64,000 bases of DNA from assembly GCF_900177655.1 (NCBI RefSeq), contig NZ_FXWK01000001.1:2046001-2110000 (forward strand). Reading direction: 5' to 3'. Origin of the DNA: Devosia lucknowensis (GTDB taxonomy: Bacteria; Pseudomonadota; Alphaproteobacteria; Rhizobiales; Devosiaceae). This document shows, in pieces, positions 44,810-52,535 of the stretch. Each line of letters begins with the position of its first letter. The first letter of the stretch is position 1. The position numbers and the translations under genes were made by a program. The notes beneath the pieces were generated by a model. It ran no database searches and had not been told where the DNA came from. It was given only the letters and a program-made list of their open reading frames with translations.

Positions 44810-45190
44810 ATGCTTGCCGGACGCACGGTTCTCGTTGTCGAGACCGAAATCATCATCGCGCTGAGCATCCAGTCCGTTCTCGAAACGCTCGACGCTGCTC
44901 ACATCACCATCGCCGGCAATCCGCGGGACGCTCAGGACGATGACGCGTTGTCCCTGGTTGGACTGGCGATCATCGAACTGGAACTGCACCGCCCGGCCTC
45001 GTTCGAGCTGGCGCGCAAGCTTCATTCGCGCGGCATACCCATCGTCGGCATCACCGCCGACTTTCGCCTACGCGAAGGCGTGCCGGAACTTCCCGGCACC
45101 CCAGTGATTGTCAAGCCAGTCCCGGACGATGACATAATCCGGGCAATCCGTCTGCGGCTCGATCAGAACCCGTTGCCGGACGTGACCTGA
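44810..45190 (+). CDS. Degenerate receiver-domain protein
   Basis: A 126-aa REC-fold protein whose phosphorylation site is altered. The N-terminal acidic pair is reduced (VLVVETE, where VVEDE/VVDDD is usual, so one Asp is Thr12), and the phosphoacceptor position at the end of beta strand 3 is Glu56 (LAIIELEL in place of LAILDVNL). The Thr/Ser switch (VGITADF) and the conserved Lys (VIVKPV) remain. Glu often mimics phospho-Asp, so it may be locked in an active-like state. Its 3' end overlaps the convergent ecfG by 28 bases. Confidence 0.78.
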   Translation: MLAGRTVLVVETEIIIALSIQSVLETLDAAHITIAGNPRDAQDDDALSLVGLAIIELELHRPASFELARKLHSRGIPIVGITADFRLREGVPELPGTPVIVKPVPDDDIIRAIRLRLDQNPLPDVT

Positions 45191-45714
45191 GCGGAAACGG
45201 CGTCCGGACCATAATCGGACTCGCCACTGATCTTGAGCAGTTCGGTCAGGCGCGTCCGCGCGCGGCTGACGCGGCTTTTCATGGTTCCCACCGCACACTC
45301 ACAGATCGCCGCCGCCTCCTCGTAGGAGAAGCCGGACGCACCGATCAGGATGATTGCTTCGCGCTGATCATCCGGGAGCTTCGACAGCGCTGCCTTGAAA
45401 TCTTCCAGATCCATGGAGCCGTATTGAGACGGATGCACGGCAAGACGCTCGGTGAAAACACCATCGCTGTCCTGAACTTCGCGGCCGCGTTTACGCATCT
45501 GGCTGTAGAATTCATTGCGCAGGATGGTGAAAAGCCAAGCCTTGATATTGGTGCCCATCTCGAAACTGGACTGCTTGGCCCAGGCTTTCATGACGGTGTC
45601 CTGGACCAGATCGTCGGCCTTGTCGTGCTTGCCTGTCAGCGAAACAGCAAACGCGCGCAGGCTGGGTAGAGTCGCAAGCATCTCGCGCTTGAACGAGGTT
45701 CCTTCCGCACTCAT
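45163..45714 (-). CDS. ecfG: EcfG, general stress response sigma factor
   Basis: ECF sigma factor of the EcfG group, 183 aa. Region 2 covers about residues 15-85 (HDKADDLVQDTVMKAWAKQS; LFTILRNEFYSQMRKRGREV). Region 4 covers about residues 115-165 (SKLPDDQREAIILIGASGFS; EEAAAICECAVGTMKSRVSR). It directs transcription from GGAAC-N16/17-CGTT promoters, several of which are in this window. ATG at 45714 follows the nepR stop by four bases, with GGGGAG inside nepR; a longer frame upstream is in the wrong register with nepR and rejected. Its activity is held by NepR. Confidence 0.93.
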   Translation of the reverse strand: MSAEGTSFKREMLATLPSLRAFAVSLTGKHDKADDLVQDTVMKAWAKQSSFEMGTNIKAWLFTILRNEFYSQMRKRGREVQDSDGVFTERLAVHPSQYGSMDLEDFKAALSKLPDDQREAIILIGASGFSYEEAAAICECAVGTMKSRVSRARTRLTELLKISGESDYGPDAVSAQVTSGNGF

Positions 45715-45718
45715 GCGG

Positions 45719-45940
45719 TTACTCCCCACCCTTGCTGTTCTGCTTGCTGCCTTGCGCTTGCTCGGCATTGTCCAGCTTCTCGAGCAGGTCGAGCAGTTGG
45801 TCCGGGACCCCTTCGTCCTGGACAGCACCGTATAGCGCGCGCAGACGCGAGCCTATGTCCGTTGTCGGACCAAGCCCATCTTCCGCCCGCCCCGCCTGCA
45901 TCCGCACACGTTGCTGCGTCACCAGATCATCCTTTGTCAT
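45719..45940 (-). CDS. nepR: NepR, anti-sigma factor
   Basis: A 73-aa NepR protein: the conserved core IGSRLRALYGAVQDEGVPDQ forms two helices that clamp EcfG in unstressed cells; phospho-PhyR pulls NepR away (partner switching). Low hydrophobicity and disordered ends are typical. It is transcribed with ecfG and divergent from phyR, the standard alphaproteobacterial arrangement. ATG at 45940 follows GAAGGCGGA. Confidence 0.92.
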   Translation of the reverse strand: MTKDDLVTQQRVRMQAGRAEDGLGPTTDIGSRLRALYGAVQDEGVPDQLLDLLEKLDNAEQAQGSKQNSKGGE

Positions 45941-45990
45941 TCCGCCTTCGACCGCTCAGTCCATGAAACCGCTAGCACTTCAGACCCAGA

Positions 45991-46048
45991 AATGCGCCGT
46001 TTGCATAAAAGTTCCAACCTGCTGGAACTTTTATCGGAAGGCGGCGTT
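45991..46048. promoter_or_regulatory. Divergent EcfG promoters in a 30-bp inverted repeat (phyR / nepR-ecfG)
   Basis: ATAAAAGTTCCA - ACCTGC - TGGAACTTTTAT (46005-46034) is a perfect 12-bp inverted repeat. The right arm holds GGAAC (46024-46028), 16 nt from CGTT (46045-46048), the phyR promoter. The left arm holds GGAAC on the minus strand (46015-46011), 16 nt from CATT (45994-45991), a slightly weaker nepR-ecfG promoter. Both genes are therefore likely autoregulated. Confidence 0.75.
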
Positions 46049-46099
46049 TTCTGCCTTCGTGAGGTCCTGAACTAAAGCGTCATCTTGGGAGTTTCGTCT

Positions 46100-46894
46100 A
46101 TGTCATTGTCCACGCGGATCGCCCCGCACCTGCCCTACCTGCGCCGTTTTTCCCGCGCGGTAACAGGCTCGCAGACCTCGGGCGATGCTTATGTTGCCGC
46201 CACGCTTGAAGCCCTGATCGCCGATATTTCGCTCTTTCCTGAAGCGTCCAGCGATCGCATCTCGCTCTACAAGCTCTTCTCCGCCCTGTTTTCGTCCTCG
46301 GCAGTGACCATTCCGCAGCCGTCCTCGAGCTTTGCCTGGGAACAGCGCGCTGCGGCGAACCTTGCCAATTTGGCGCCACTTCCGCGTCAGGCCTTCCTGC
46401 TTGTTGCGGTTGAAGGTTTCACCCATGCACAGGCCGCCGAAATCCTGAACAGCAGCGAAGCAGAATTCGCCGAACTCCTCGACCAGGCGTCGACCGATAT
46501 CTCCCGCCAGGTTGCGACCGAGATCATGATCATCGAAGACGAACCGCTGATCGCTATGGATATCGAGCAGATGGTCGAAAGTCTTGGCCATAAGGTCGTG
46601 AGCATTGCGCGGACCCACAAGGAAGCAGTCAATCTGTTCAACCAGACCCAGCCGCGCATGATCCTTGCGGATATTCAGCTGGCCGATGGTAGCTCGGGCA
46701 TCGACGCGGTGAACGACATCCTCAATACCCACTCTGTCCCGGTAATCTTCATCACTGCCTTCCCTGAGCGCTTGTTGACCGGCGAACGTCCCGAGCCGAC
46801 CTTCCTCGTGACCAAGCCCTTCAACCCTGAAATGGTGAAGGCGCTGATCAGCCAGGCTCTGTTTTTCGACGAGGGTTCACGCGCCGCAGCGTGA
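46100..46894 (+). CDS. phyR: PhyR, response regulator / anti-anti-sigma factor
   Basis: A 264-aa PhyR. The N-terminal EcfG-like (sigma-mimic) domain spans about residues 1-130; the C-terminal receiver begins around residue 140 (TEIMIIEDEPLIAMDIEQMV) with phosphoacceptor D191 in LADIQLADG and Lys in LVTKPFN. When phosphorylated it binds NepR and frees EcfG. ATG at 46100 has GGGAG upstream; a slightly longer frame starting at 46085 lacks one. Ends in a strong terminator. Confidence 0.95.
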   Translation: MSLSTRIAPHLPYLRRFSRAVTGSQTSGDAYVAATLEALIADISLFPEASSDRISLYKLFSALFSSSAVTIPQPSSSFAWEQRAAANLANLAPLPRQAFLLVAVEGFTHAQAAEILNSSEAEFAELLDQASTDISRQVATEIMIIEDEPLIAMDIEQMVESLGHKVVSIARTHKEAVNLFNQTQPRMILADIQLADGSSGIDAVNDILNTHSVPVIFITAFPERLLTGERPEPTFLVTKPFNPEMVKALISQALFFDEGSRAAA

Positions 46895-46917
46895 GCCTGA
46901 AATCCCGTTATCCGATC

Positions 46918-46944
46918 AAGGCCGGCTCCAGCCGGCCTTTTTCA
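46918..46944 (+). terminator. phyR terminator
   Basis: AAGGCCGGCT-cc-AGCCGGCCTT perfect 10-bp inverted repeat, then TTT. Confidence 0.85.
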
Positions 46945-46952
46945 TTGCTGCC

Positions 46953-46978
46953 GGAACCGCCAGCCCAAGCACCGCGTT
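46953..46978 (+). promoter_or_regulatory. Sigma-EcfG promoter of the DUF1328 gene
   Basis: GGAAC (46953-46957), 17 nt, CGTT (46975-46978), 32 bases upstream of the start codon. Confidence 0.74.
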
Positions 46979-47010
46979 GATATGGCAAGTTTCTAATCAT
47001 GGAGTTTCCC

Positions 47011-47175
47011 ATGCTGTACTATGCTCTTGTCTTCCTGGTGATCGCGCTGATTGCAGGTGTTCTTGGCTTCGGTGGTATTGCCGGCGCTTCGGCAGGTATC
47101 GCGCAGATCCTGTTCTTCCTGTTCTTGGCCTTCCTGGTCATTTCCCTGGTCGTCGGCCTGTTCCGCAGGACCTGA
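47011..47175 (+). CDS. DUF1328 (YtjA-like) small membrane protein
   Basis: A 54-aa, two-helix protein: [19 protein letters not shown], then [20 protein letters not shown] and [12 protein letters not shown]. The GGIAG...IAQILFFLF pattern is typical of DUF1328. GGAG precedes ATG at 47011. Function unknown; the family commonly sits near stress genes, and here it has its own EcfG promoter right behind phyR. Confidence 0.88.
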   Translation: MLYYALVFLVIALIAGVLGFGGIAGASAGIAQILFFLFLAFLVISLVVGLFRRT

Positions 47176-47195
47176 CGGTCGATAACGATTTAAAG

Positions 47196-47226
47196 AAAAT
47201 GGCGCCCACTCGGCGCCATTTTTTTA
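47196..47226. terminator. Bidirectional intrinsic terminator
   Basis: AAAATGGCGCC-cactc-GGCGCCATTTT, 11-bp perfect stem followed by TTT on the plus strand and preceded by A-rich sequence, so it can also end the convergent ydcF-like gene, whose stop lies at its edge. Confidence 0.88.
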
Positions 47227-48027
47227 TTGGGCGGGAAACAGGTCGTCGGTCCGTCCGGTCAGGTGATAGGCGAGAAGTCCGATCCACTCTCGAACCGCGA
47301 CCGTCGCAGTCTCGAGGTTCTGGTTCGGATTGGCGATATCGAGCTCGAAACCTTGACGTCCTGAACTTCGATAGTCGGTCGGCCAGGGCATGACAGCAAT
47401 ACCTTGCTTCCTGAAGATGCCGATCGAACGGGGCATATGGAAGGCGGACGTGACCAGAAGCACCGCTCTCGCACCGTCTTCGGCCTGATCGATCATCGCG
47501 CGCGTGAAGCTCGCATTTTCGTCCGTGTTCATGGAATTTCCCTCGAGCATCAACCGGTCGTCAGCAATGCCGAAGCTCGTGAAGAACCGGCGCATCGTTT
47601 CGGCCTCGCTCTCGGTCTCACCCATCAGGAAACCCCCGCCCCCACTGAGGATCACCCTGGCGTCAGGATATCTCTGGGCCAGCCACAACGTCGTCGTCAG
47701 GCGATCGCCTGCCTGGTTGAGCTCGGCGACACCGCGCGCGCTGCTTGGCCTTGCCATGGTGGCCCCGCCCAGCACCACGATCGCACCGACATTCGTCGGC
47801 AGTTCACTGGGTTGCTCGAACCGATCCTCGAGCGGCTGAATCAGGACATAGCCGAGGCTGGTGAAACCGACCAGAAACTGAGCCGTAGCGGCCAGCGACA
47901 ATGATGCGATCGCCATTCGGCGCTTCTTCAGGATCAGGAAGGCAAGACCGGCCAGGAGGAGAAGCAGCACGAGGCTGACCGGTTGGGCAAACAGCCAGAA
48001 TGCTTTGGAGGCCGCAAAAAACATCAT
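47224..48027 (-). CDS. YdcF/ElyC-family (DUF218) membrane protein
   Basis: A 267-aa protein with two N-terminal transmembrane helices (residues about 15-33 and 40-60) and a DUF218 domain (AIVVLGGATMARPSS near residue 80; VILSGGGGFLMGETESEAET; LMLEGNSMNTDENASFTRAM; LLVTSAFHMPRSIGIFRKQG). ElyC-type proteins have been linked to envelope polymer metabolism; the biochemical activity is unproven. The start ATG at 48027 is adjacent to a second possible ATG one codon on. Confidence 0.85.
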   Translation of the reverse strand: MMFFAASKAFWLFAQPVSLVLLLLLAGLAFLILKKRRMAIASLSLAATAQFLVGFTSLGYVLIQPLEDRFEQPSELPTNVGAIVVLGGATMARPSSARGVAELNQAGDRLTTTLWLAQRYPDARVILSGGGGFLMGETESEAETMRRFFTSFGIADDRLMLEGNSMNTDENASFTRAMIDQAEDGARAVLLVTSAFHMPRSIGIFRKQGIAVMPWPTDYRSSGRQGFELDIANPNQNLETATVAVREWIGLLAYHLTGRTDDLFPAQ

Positions 48028-48044
48028 GCTCCCTTTTCGCCTGG

Positions 48045-48066
48045 GCGGGCAAAACCCGCTTTTTTG
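48045..48066 (+). terminator. Possible attenuator hairpin upstream of the amino-acid importer
   Basis: GCGGG-caaaa-CCCGC followed by TTTTTT on the plus strand. No gene ends just before it on this strand, so it could act in the leader of the importer operon or be fortuitous. Confidence 0.35.
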
Positions 48067-48171
48067 CTTGCTATCTCACTCGCTTCTGGTTTTCTACCAG
48101 ACGGTCAAGATTGCCAGCGAAATAAGGCGATCGCCGGTCAGGAAGGGCCCTGCAAGGGGCCGAAGGTGAGC

Positions 48172-48969
48172 ATGCAGCATGCTGAACCCGCCAAGGCGGG
48201 GGCGTCGCCGGTCGTCGTACTGCGCGAAATTCACAAGTCGTTTGGCGCGCTTGAAGTGCTCAAGGGCATCTCCTTTGAAGCGCGAGAGGGACAGGTCATT
48301 TCGCTGATCGGTTCGTCCGGCTCAGGCAAGTCGACCCTGCTGCGCTGCATCAACATGCTCGAAGTGCCCGATCAGGGCGACGTGCTGATCGACGGCGAAG
48401 CCATTGCCCTGTCCGGGTCGGGCCAGACCCGTCGCATCGCGGACGAAAACCAGATCCGCCGCATTCGCTCCGAATTGGGAATGGTGTTCCAGTCGTTCAA
48501 TCTCTGGGCGCACATGACCATCCTCGAAAACGTCATGGAAGCGCCTCTGGTCGTGCAAAGACGGGCGCGGTCCGAGGTGGAAGCCGAAGCGCGCGCCATG
48601 CTCGACAAGGTCGGCATCGGCTCCAAGGCAGATGCCTACCCGGCCCAGCTTTCGGGCGGCCAGCAGCAGCGAGCCGCCATTGCCCGCGCACTCTGCGTCA
48701 ATCCGCGCGTCATGCTGTTCGACGAGCCGACATCGGCACTCGACCCCGAACTGGAAGTCGAAGTTCTGCGCGTCATCAAGCTGCTCGCCGACGAGGGTCG
48801 CACAATGATCCTCGTGACCCACGACATGGACTTTGCTCGATCTGTCTCAGACCATGTCATCTTCCTGCACCAGGGCCACATCGAGGAACAGGGGACACCC
48901 GCACAGGTTTTCGGCGCCACACAATCGGCGCGCCTCAAGCAATTCCTGAATGCCGCCAGCCATGCCTGA
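48172..48969 (+). CDS. Polar amino acid / opine ABC transporter ATPase (HisP/OccP type)
   Basis: ATPase of 265 aa. Walker A GSSGSGKSTLLRCINMLE (about residues 46-63), signature LSGGQQQRAAIARAL, Walker B VMLFDEPTSALDPE, H-loop THDMDFA. The block RSELGMVFQSFNLWAHMTIL is typical of polar-amino-acid importers. ATG at 48172 follows AAGGTGAG. It is first in a five-gene set with binding protein, two permeases and a deacylase. Confidence 0.9.
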   Translation: MQHAEPAKAGASPVVVLREIHKSFGALEVLKGISFEAREGQVISLIGSSGSGKSTLLRCINMLEVPDQGDVLIDGEAIALSGSGQTRRIADENQIRRIRSELGMVFQSFNLWAHMTILENVMEAPLVVQRRARSEVEAEARAMLDKVGIGSKADAYPAQLSGGQQQRAAIARALCVNPRVMLFDEPTSALDPELEVEVLRVIKLLADEGRTMILVTHDMDFARSVSDHVIFLHQGHIEEQGTPAQVFGATQSARLKQFLNAASHA

Positions 48970-49035
48970 CGGCATTGAGAAACGACCCGGAATGCCGGGC
49001 GACAATGCAGACGTAAAACAAAACGGAGAACAACC

Positions 49036-49788
49036 ATGAAGAAGTTGATGCTCGCGGCCACGGCCGTCCTCGCTCTCGGCACTCCTGCATTCGCACAGGA
49101 AACCGTGCGCATTGCCACCGAAGGCGCCTATGCGCCGTGGAATTTCCTCAACGATTCCGGCGCGCCGGCTGGCTTCGAAATCGACCTCGGCAATGCCATC
49201 TGCGAGAAGGCCAGCCTGTCTTGCGAATGGATCATCAACGACTGGGATTCGATCATCCCCAACCTGCTCGCCGGCAACTACGACCTGATCATGGCTGGCA
49301 TGTCGATCACCGACGAGCGCCTCGAGACCATCGACTTCTCGCAGAACTACTTCCCGCCCGATCCGTCCAAGTTCGTTGCGCCTGCCGGTGACACGGTTGA
49401 TCCCGCCAATCTTTCGGGCGCGCGCATTGGCGTCCAGGGTGGCACGATCCAGGCTGCCTATGCCGAGGAAAACCTCGCTTCGGGCAACACCGTGGTGACC
49501 TTCTCGACGGCTGACCAGGCAATGGCCGACCTGATGGCCGGCAATCTCGACACCATCCTCGCCGATGGCGCTTACCTCGAGCCGGTCGTTGCGGCCTCGC
49601 CCGACGCCATCGTTTTCGTGGGCGAAGACGTGATGATCGGCAACGGCGTCGGTGCAGGCCTGCGCAAGGACGATGCGGACCTCAAGGCCAAGGTCGATGA
49701 AGCGCTGACCGCTCTCAAGGCCGACGGCACTGTCGACAAGCTGATCGCACAGTGGTTCGAAGGCCGCGGTCCCTATTTCGCCGAGTAA
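49036..49788 (+). CDS. Periplasmic polar amino acid / opine-binding protein
   Basis: Family 3 solute-binding protein of 250 aa (signal peptide KKLMLAATAVLALGTPAFAQ). The mature region VRIATEGAYAPWNFLNDSGA and GFEIDLGNAICEKASLSCEW (a conserved disulfide between the two Cys) is that of histidine/octopine-type binders. Arg77 of the MSITDERLE segment is the usual alpha-carboxylate anchor. The ligand could be a basic amino acid, an opine or an acylated amino acid; the linked deacylase favours the last. Confidence 0.87.
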   Translation: MKKLMLAATAVLALGTPAFAQETVRIATEGAYAPWNFLNDSGAPAGFEIDLGNAICEKASLSCEWIINDWDSIIPNLLAGNYDLIMAGMSITDERLETIDFSQNYFPPDPSKFVAPAGDTVDPANLSGARIGVQGGTIQAAYAEENLASGNTVVTFSTADQAMADLMAGNLDTILADGAYLEPVVAASPDAIVFVGEDVMIGNGVGAGLRKDDADLKAKVDEALTALKADGTVDKLIAQWFEGRGPYFAE

Positions 49789-49802
49789 TCGGATCCACTC
49801 AC

Positions 49803-49825
49803 GCCCCTCCCTCCACGGGAGGGGC
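49803..49825. other. Stem-loop after the binding-protein gene
   Basis: GCCCCTCCC-tccac-GGGAGGGGC, 9-bp perfect stem without a T-run, in the 56-bp gap before the first permease. Likely a message-stabilising hairpin. Confidence 0.55.
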
Positions 49826-49844
49826 AACCAGAATGTAGGACGGC

Positions 49845-50657
49845 ATGTTCGACGACATCGCCTTCTGGGTCAGCTACCTCACCAACGGCAAGCACCTGAC
49901 CTGGTATGCCAGCTTCCAGTTCACCATCTTCGCGGCCCTCATGGGCGGCGCGCTGGCGGTCGTCTTCGGCCTGGCTGGAGCCACGGCCAAGAATTCTCGC
50001 TTTCTTCCGTTCCGGATGATTGGCTGGTTCTATTCCTCGATCGTGCGGGGCGTGCCCGACGTCCTTTTCTTCCTGTTCTTTCCGCTAGCATTCGAGCAGG
50101 GCGTGGAATGGCTGGTCGCCACGCAGGTGTGCAGCCCGGAGATGATCGCGGCGCAGACCGCGCCCTGGCCGCCCTGCAGAGAAGCCAACTGGTTCCTCGG
50201 CACCACCGAATACCTGCTCCTGGCCAGCGTATCCCTCGGCCTCGTCTACGGGGCCTTCGCATCCAACGTGATCCATGGCGCGCTACGCTCTGTTCCTGCC
50301 GGACAGCTCGAAGCGGCGCGGGCATTCGGCATGTCGGCCCGGCAGGTTCTCTGGCGCGTCCATATCCGCCAGATGTGGGTCTATGCCCTCCCCGGCCTTT
50401 CCAATGTCTGGATGCTGATCATCAAGGCCACCTCGCTGCTTTCGCTGCTGCAGATCGCCGACATCGTGCTCTGGGCCGATCGCCTCGGCGCACCCAATTT
50501 CCTGCCTTCGGTCGGCCTCGTGCATGACGACTGGCGCTGGCGCTACTACCTCGTCCTCTTCGTTTTCTACATCCTCGTCACCTGGCTGTCGGAGCGTGCG
50601 TTCGAAGCCATCATGCGCCGGGCCGGTCGCGGTATTCTCAGCGAGGCACAGGCCTGA
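49845..50657 (+). CDS. Amino acid ABC permease (HisQ/OccQ type)
   Basis: Inner-membrane permease of 270 aa. A first helix near residue 24 (FTIFAALMGGALAVVFGLAG) is followed by the conserved SSIVRGVPDVLFFLFFPLAF; the coupling loop is PAGQLEAARAFGMSARQVLW near residue 148. An extra loop with two Cys (QVCSPEMIAAQTAPWPPCRE) is unusual in length. AGGACGG precedes the ATG. Its stop overlaps the next start in TGATG. Confidence 0.87.
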   Translation: MFDDIAFWVSYLTNGKHLTWYASFQFTIFAALMGGALAVVFGLAGATAKNSRFLPFRMIGWFYSSIVRGVPDVLFFLFFPLAFEQGVEWLVATQVCSPEMIAAQTAPWPPCREANWFLGTTEYLLLASVSLGLVYGAFASNVIHGALRSVPAGQLEAARAFGMSARQVLWRVHIRQMWVYALPGLSNVWMLIIKATSLLSLLQIADIVLWADRLGAPNFLPSVGLVHDDWRWRYYLVLFVFYILVTWLSERAFEAIMRRAGRGILSEAQA

Positions 50658-51391
50658 TGGACGGGTTCTTCAACGATCTGGCCATCATGGCGCCGGCAGT
50701 TCTGTTCAACATCTATTTTGCCTTGGCCTCGATACCGATAGGCTTCGTGCTCGCCGTATTCCTGGCCCTGGGCAAGGCCTCGCCGAACCCGCTCATCAAC
50801 CGCCTCTCGCGTGGCTATATCTACGCGTTCCGCGGCTCGCCGCTCTTCATCCAGTTCTTCATGTTCTATTCGCTGGCATTGTCGCTCAATGTCGGCCTCT
50901 GGAAGCCGATGGGATGGTCGGGCGTGGTGCTCCATCCCCTGTTCATGGGCCCTCTGGTCCTCATCCTGAACACGGCGGCCTATACGGCCGAGATTTTTTA
51001 CGGCGCGCTTCGGGCCGTACCCCGTGGTGCCGTCGAGGCGGCGCGCGCCTATGGCATGAGCAGGCGGCAGCAGTTCACCAGGGTGATCTGGCCCAATCTC
51101 ATCCGCCTTGCCTGGCCCGCCTACACCAACGAAGTGGTCTTCCTGTTCCACGCCACCGCCATCGTCTACTTCGCCCTGCCGGTGCTCTCAGGCCAGGGAG
51201 AATTGATGATTACGGCCAAGGGCCTGTTCGAGCGCGACTTCAATGCGTTCCTGCATTTTTCGGTCGCGGCGCTCTACTTCCTCATGGTCTCGCTGATCGT
51301 GTTCTTCATCTTCGGTCTCGTCTACCAGCGACTGATGCGGCACCTTCCGGCGCAGCCCCGCATGCGCTTCGCGCCCAAATGGATCCGCTAA
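50657..51391 (+). CDS. Amino acid ABC permease (HisM/OccM type)
   Basis: Second permease of 244 aa, with YIYAFRGSPLFIQFFMFYSL and the coupling loop PRGAVEAARAYGMSRRQQFT near residue 120. One-base overlap with the upstream permease implies translational coupling. Four bases separate it from the deacylase. Confidence 0.87.
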   Translation: MDGFFNDLAIMAPAVLFNIYFALASIPIGFVLAVFLALGKASPNPLINRLSRGYIYAFRGSPLFIQFFMFYSLALSLNVGLWKPMGWSGVVLHPLFMGPLVLILNTAAYTAEIFYGALRAVPRGAVEAARAYGMSRRQQFTRVIWPNLIRLAWPAYTNEVVFLFHATAIVYFALPVLSGQGELMITAKGLFERDFNAFLHFSVAALYFLMVSLIVFFIFGLVYQRLMRHLPAQPRMRFAPKWIR

Positions 51392-51395
51392 CCCA

Positions 51396-52535
51396 ATGAC
51401 TTTCCAGCAACATTCCGAAGTTCTGGCCGGCGACACTCCCGGCCAGACGCACACCCTTTACTGGTACACGATCGGCCCCACGACCGCCGCGACCAAGGTT
51501 TACATGCAGGCCGCCCTGCATGCCGACGAGCAGCCCGGCACCATGGCTCTCCACCATCTGCTCCCAAAACTGCGCGATGCGGATGCGGCGGGTCAGCTGA
51601 ACGCGCGCTTCGTCATCTACCCTTCGGTCAACCCGCTGGGCCTTGCAACCCGGGTGTTGCGCCGGCATATCGGCCGCTATGATCTGGAGACCGGCGTCAA
51701 CTTCAACCGGCGCTGGCCGGACCTCTATCCGCTGATAAAAGACGCCGTTTCGGATAAATTTTCCACTGATCCGTCGGCAAATATTCGCGTCATCCGCGAA
51801 GCGGTTAGCAAAATGCTAGCCTTTCAGAGTCCCGCCACGACAATCCAGCGCTTGCGTCGTCACATCATGCTGGCCGCACACGATGCCGACATTGTCCTCG
51901 ACCTGCATTGCGATGACGAAAGCCTCAAACACATCTTCACCTCGCCCGACCTGATGCCGGGTCTGCAGGACCTCGCCGACCATATGGGCGTGGCGGCGAC
52001 GCTGACGGCGGAAGACAGCGGCGGCGGTTCCTTCGACGAGGTTCTGCCCAATCTCTACCGCAAGGCGCAGCGCGACAATCCGGATGTGCCGATCCCCATG
52101 GCGGCCGAGACGGCGACGCTCGAATACAGGGGACAAGCCGATACCCATGACGAGATCGGCGCCGAGGATGCGAAGGGGCTTTTCGATTTCCTGGCAGGTC
52201 GCGGCCTCATCCAGACGACGCCGCCCGCAGCCAAACCGGCGCCTGGCCCAACGCCTTTCGAAGCGACCGAAGTCCTGCGGGCGGACCGGCCCGGTCTCCT
52301 GGCCTATCGCGTCAAGCTCGGCGACCGGGTCAAGAAGGGCGACGTCGTTGCCGACATCATTGCAATGGATGGTCCCGAAGCCTTCCTCGCCCGCAGCCCG
52401 CTCCGTGCCGGGACCGATGGCATCATCCTCTCGCGCGCCAGCGCCAAGTATGTCGTCGTCGGATCCTCGGTCGCCAAGATCGTTGGCAAGGACATCCTGC
52501 CCACGCGCGCGGGTGGCTACCTGCTCGAAGACTGA
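51396..52535 (+). CDS. Succinylglutamate desuccinylase / aspartoacylase-family deacylase
   Basis: A 379-aa zinc hydrolase of the AstE/AspA family. Zinc ligands are His and Glu in ALHADEQPG (near residue 43) and His in VLDLHCDDE (near residue 168); the catalytic Glu is likely in MAAETATLEY. A C-terminal beta domain (GLLAYRVKLGDRVKKGDVVA) is typical. It should release amino acids from N-acyl or amidine derivatives. As last gene of an amino-acid importer operon it probably deacylates what is imported. Confidence 0.83.
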   Translation: MTFQQHSEVLAGDTPGQTHTLYWYTIGPTTAATKVYMQAALHADEQPGTMALHHLLPKLRDADAAGQLNARFVIYPSVNPLGLATRVLRRHIGRYDLETGVNFNRRWPDLYPLIKDAVSDKFSTDPSANIRVIREAVSKMLAFQSPATTIQRLRRHIMLAAHDADIVLDLHCDDESLKHIFTSPDLMPGLQDLADHMGVAATLTAEDSGGGSFDEVLPNLYRKAQRDNPDVPIPMAAETATLEYRGQADTHDEIGAEDAKGLFDFLAGRGLIQTTPPAAKPAPGPTPFEATEVLRADRPGLLAYRVKLGDRVKKGDVVADIIAMDGPEAFLARSPLRAGTDGIILSRASAKYVVVGSSVAKIVGKDILPTRAGGYLLED

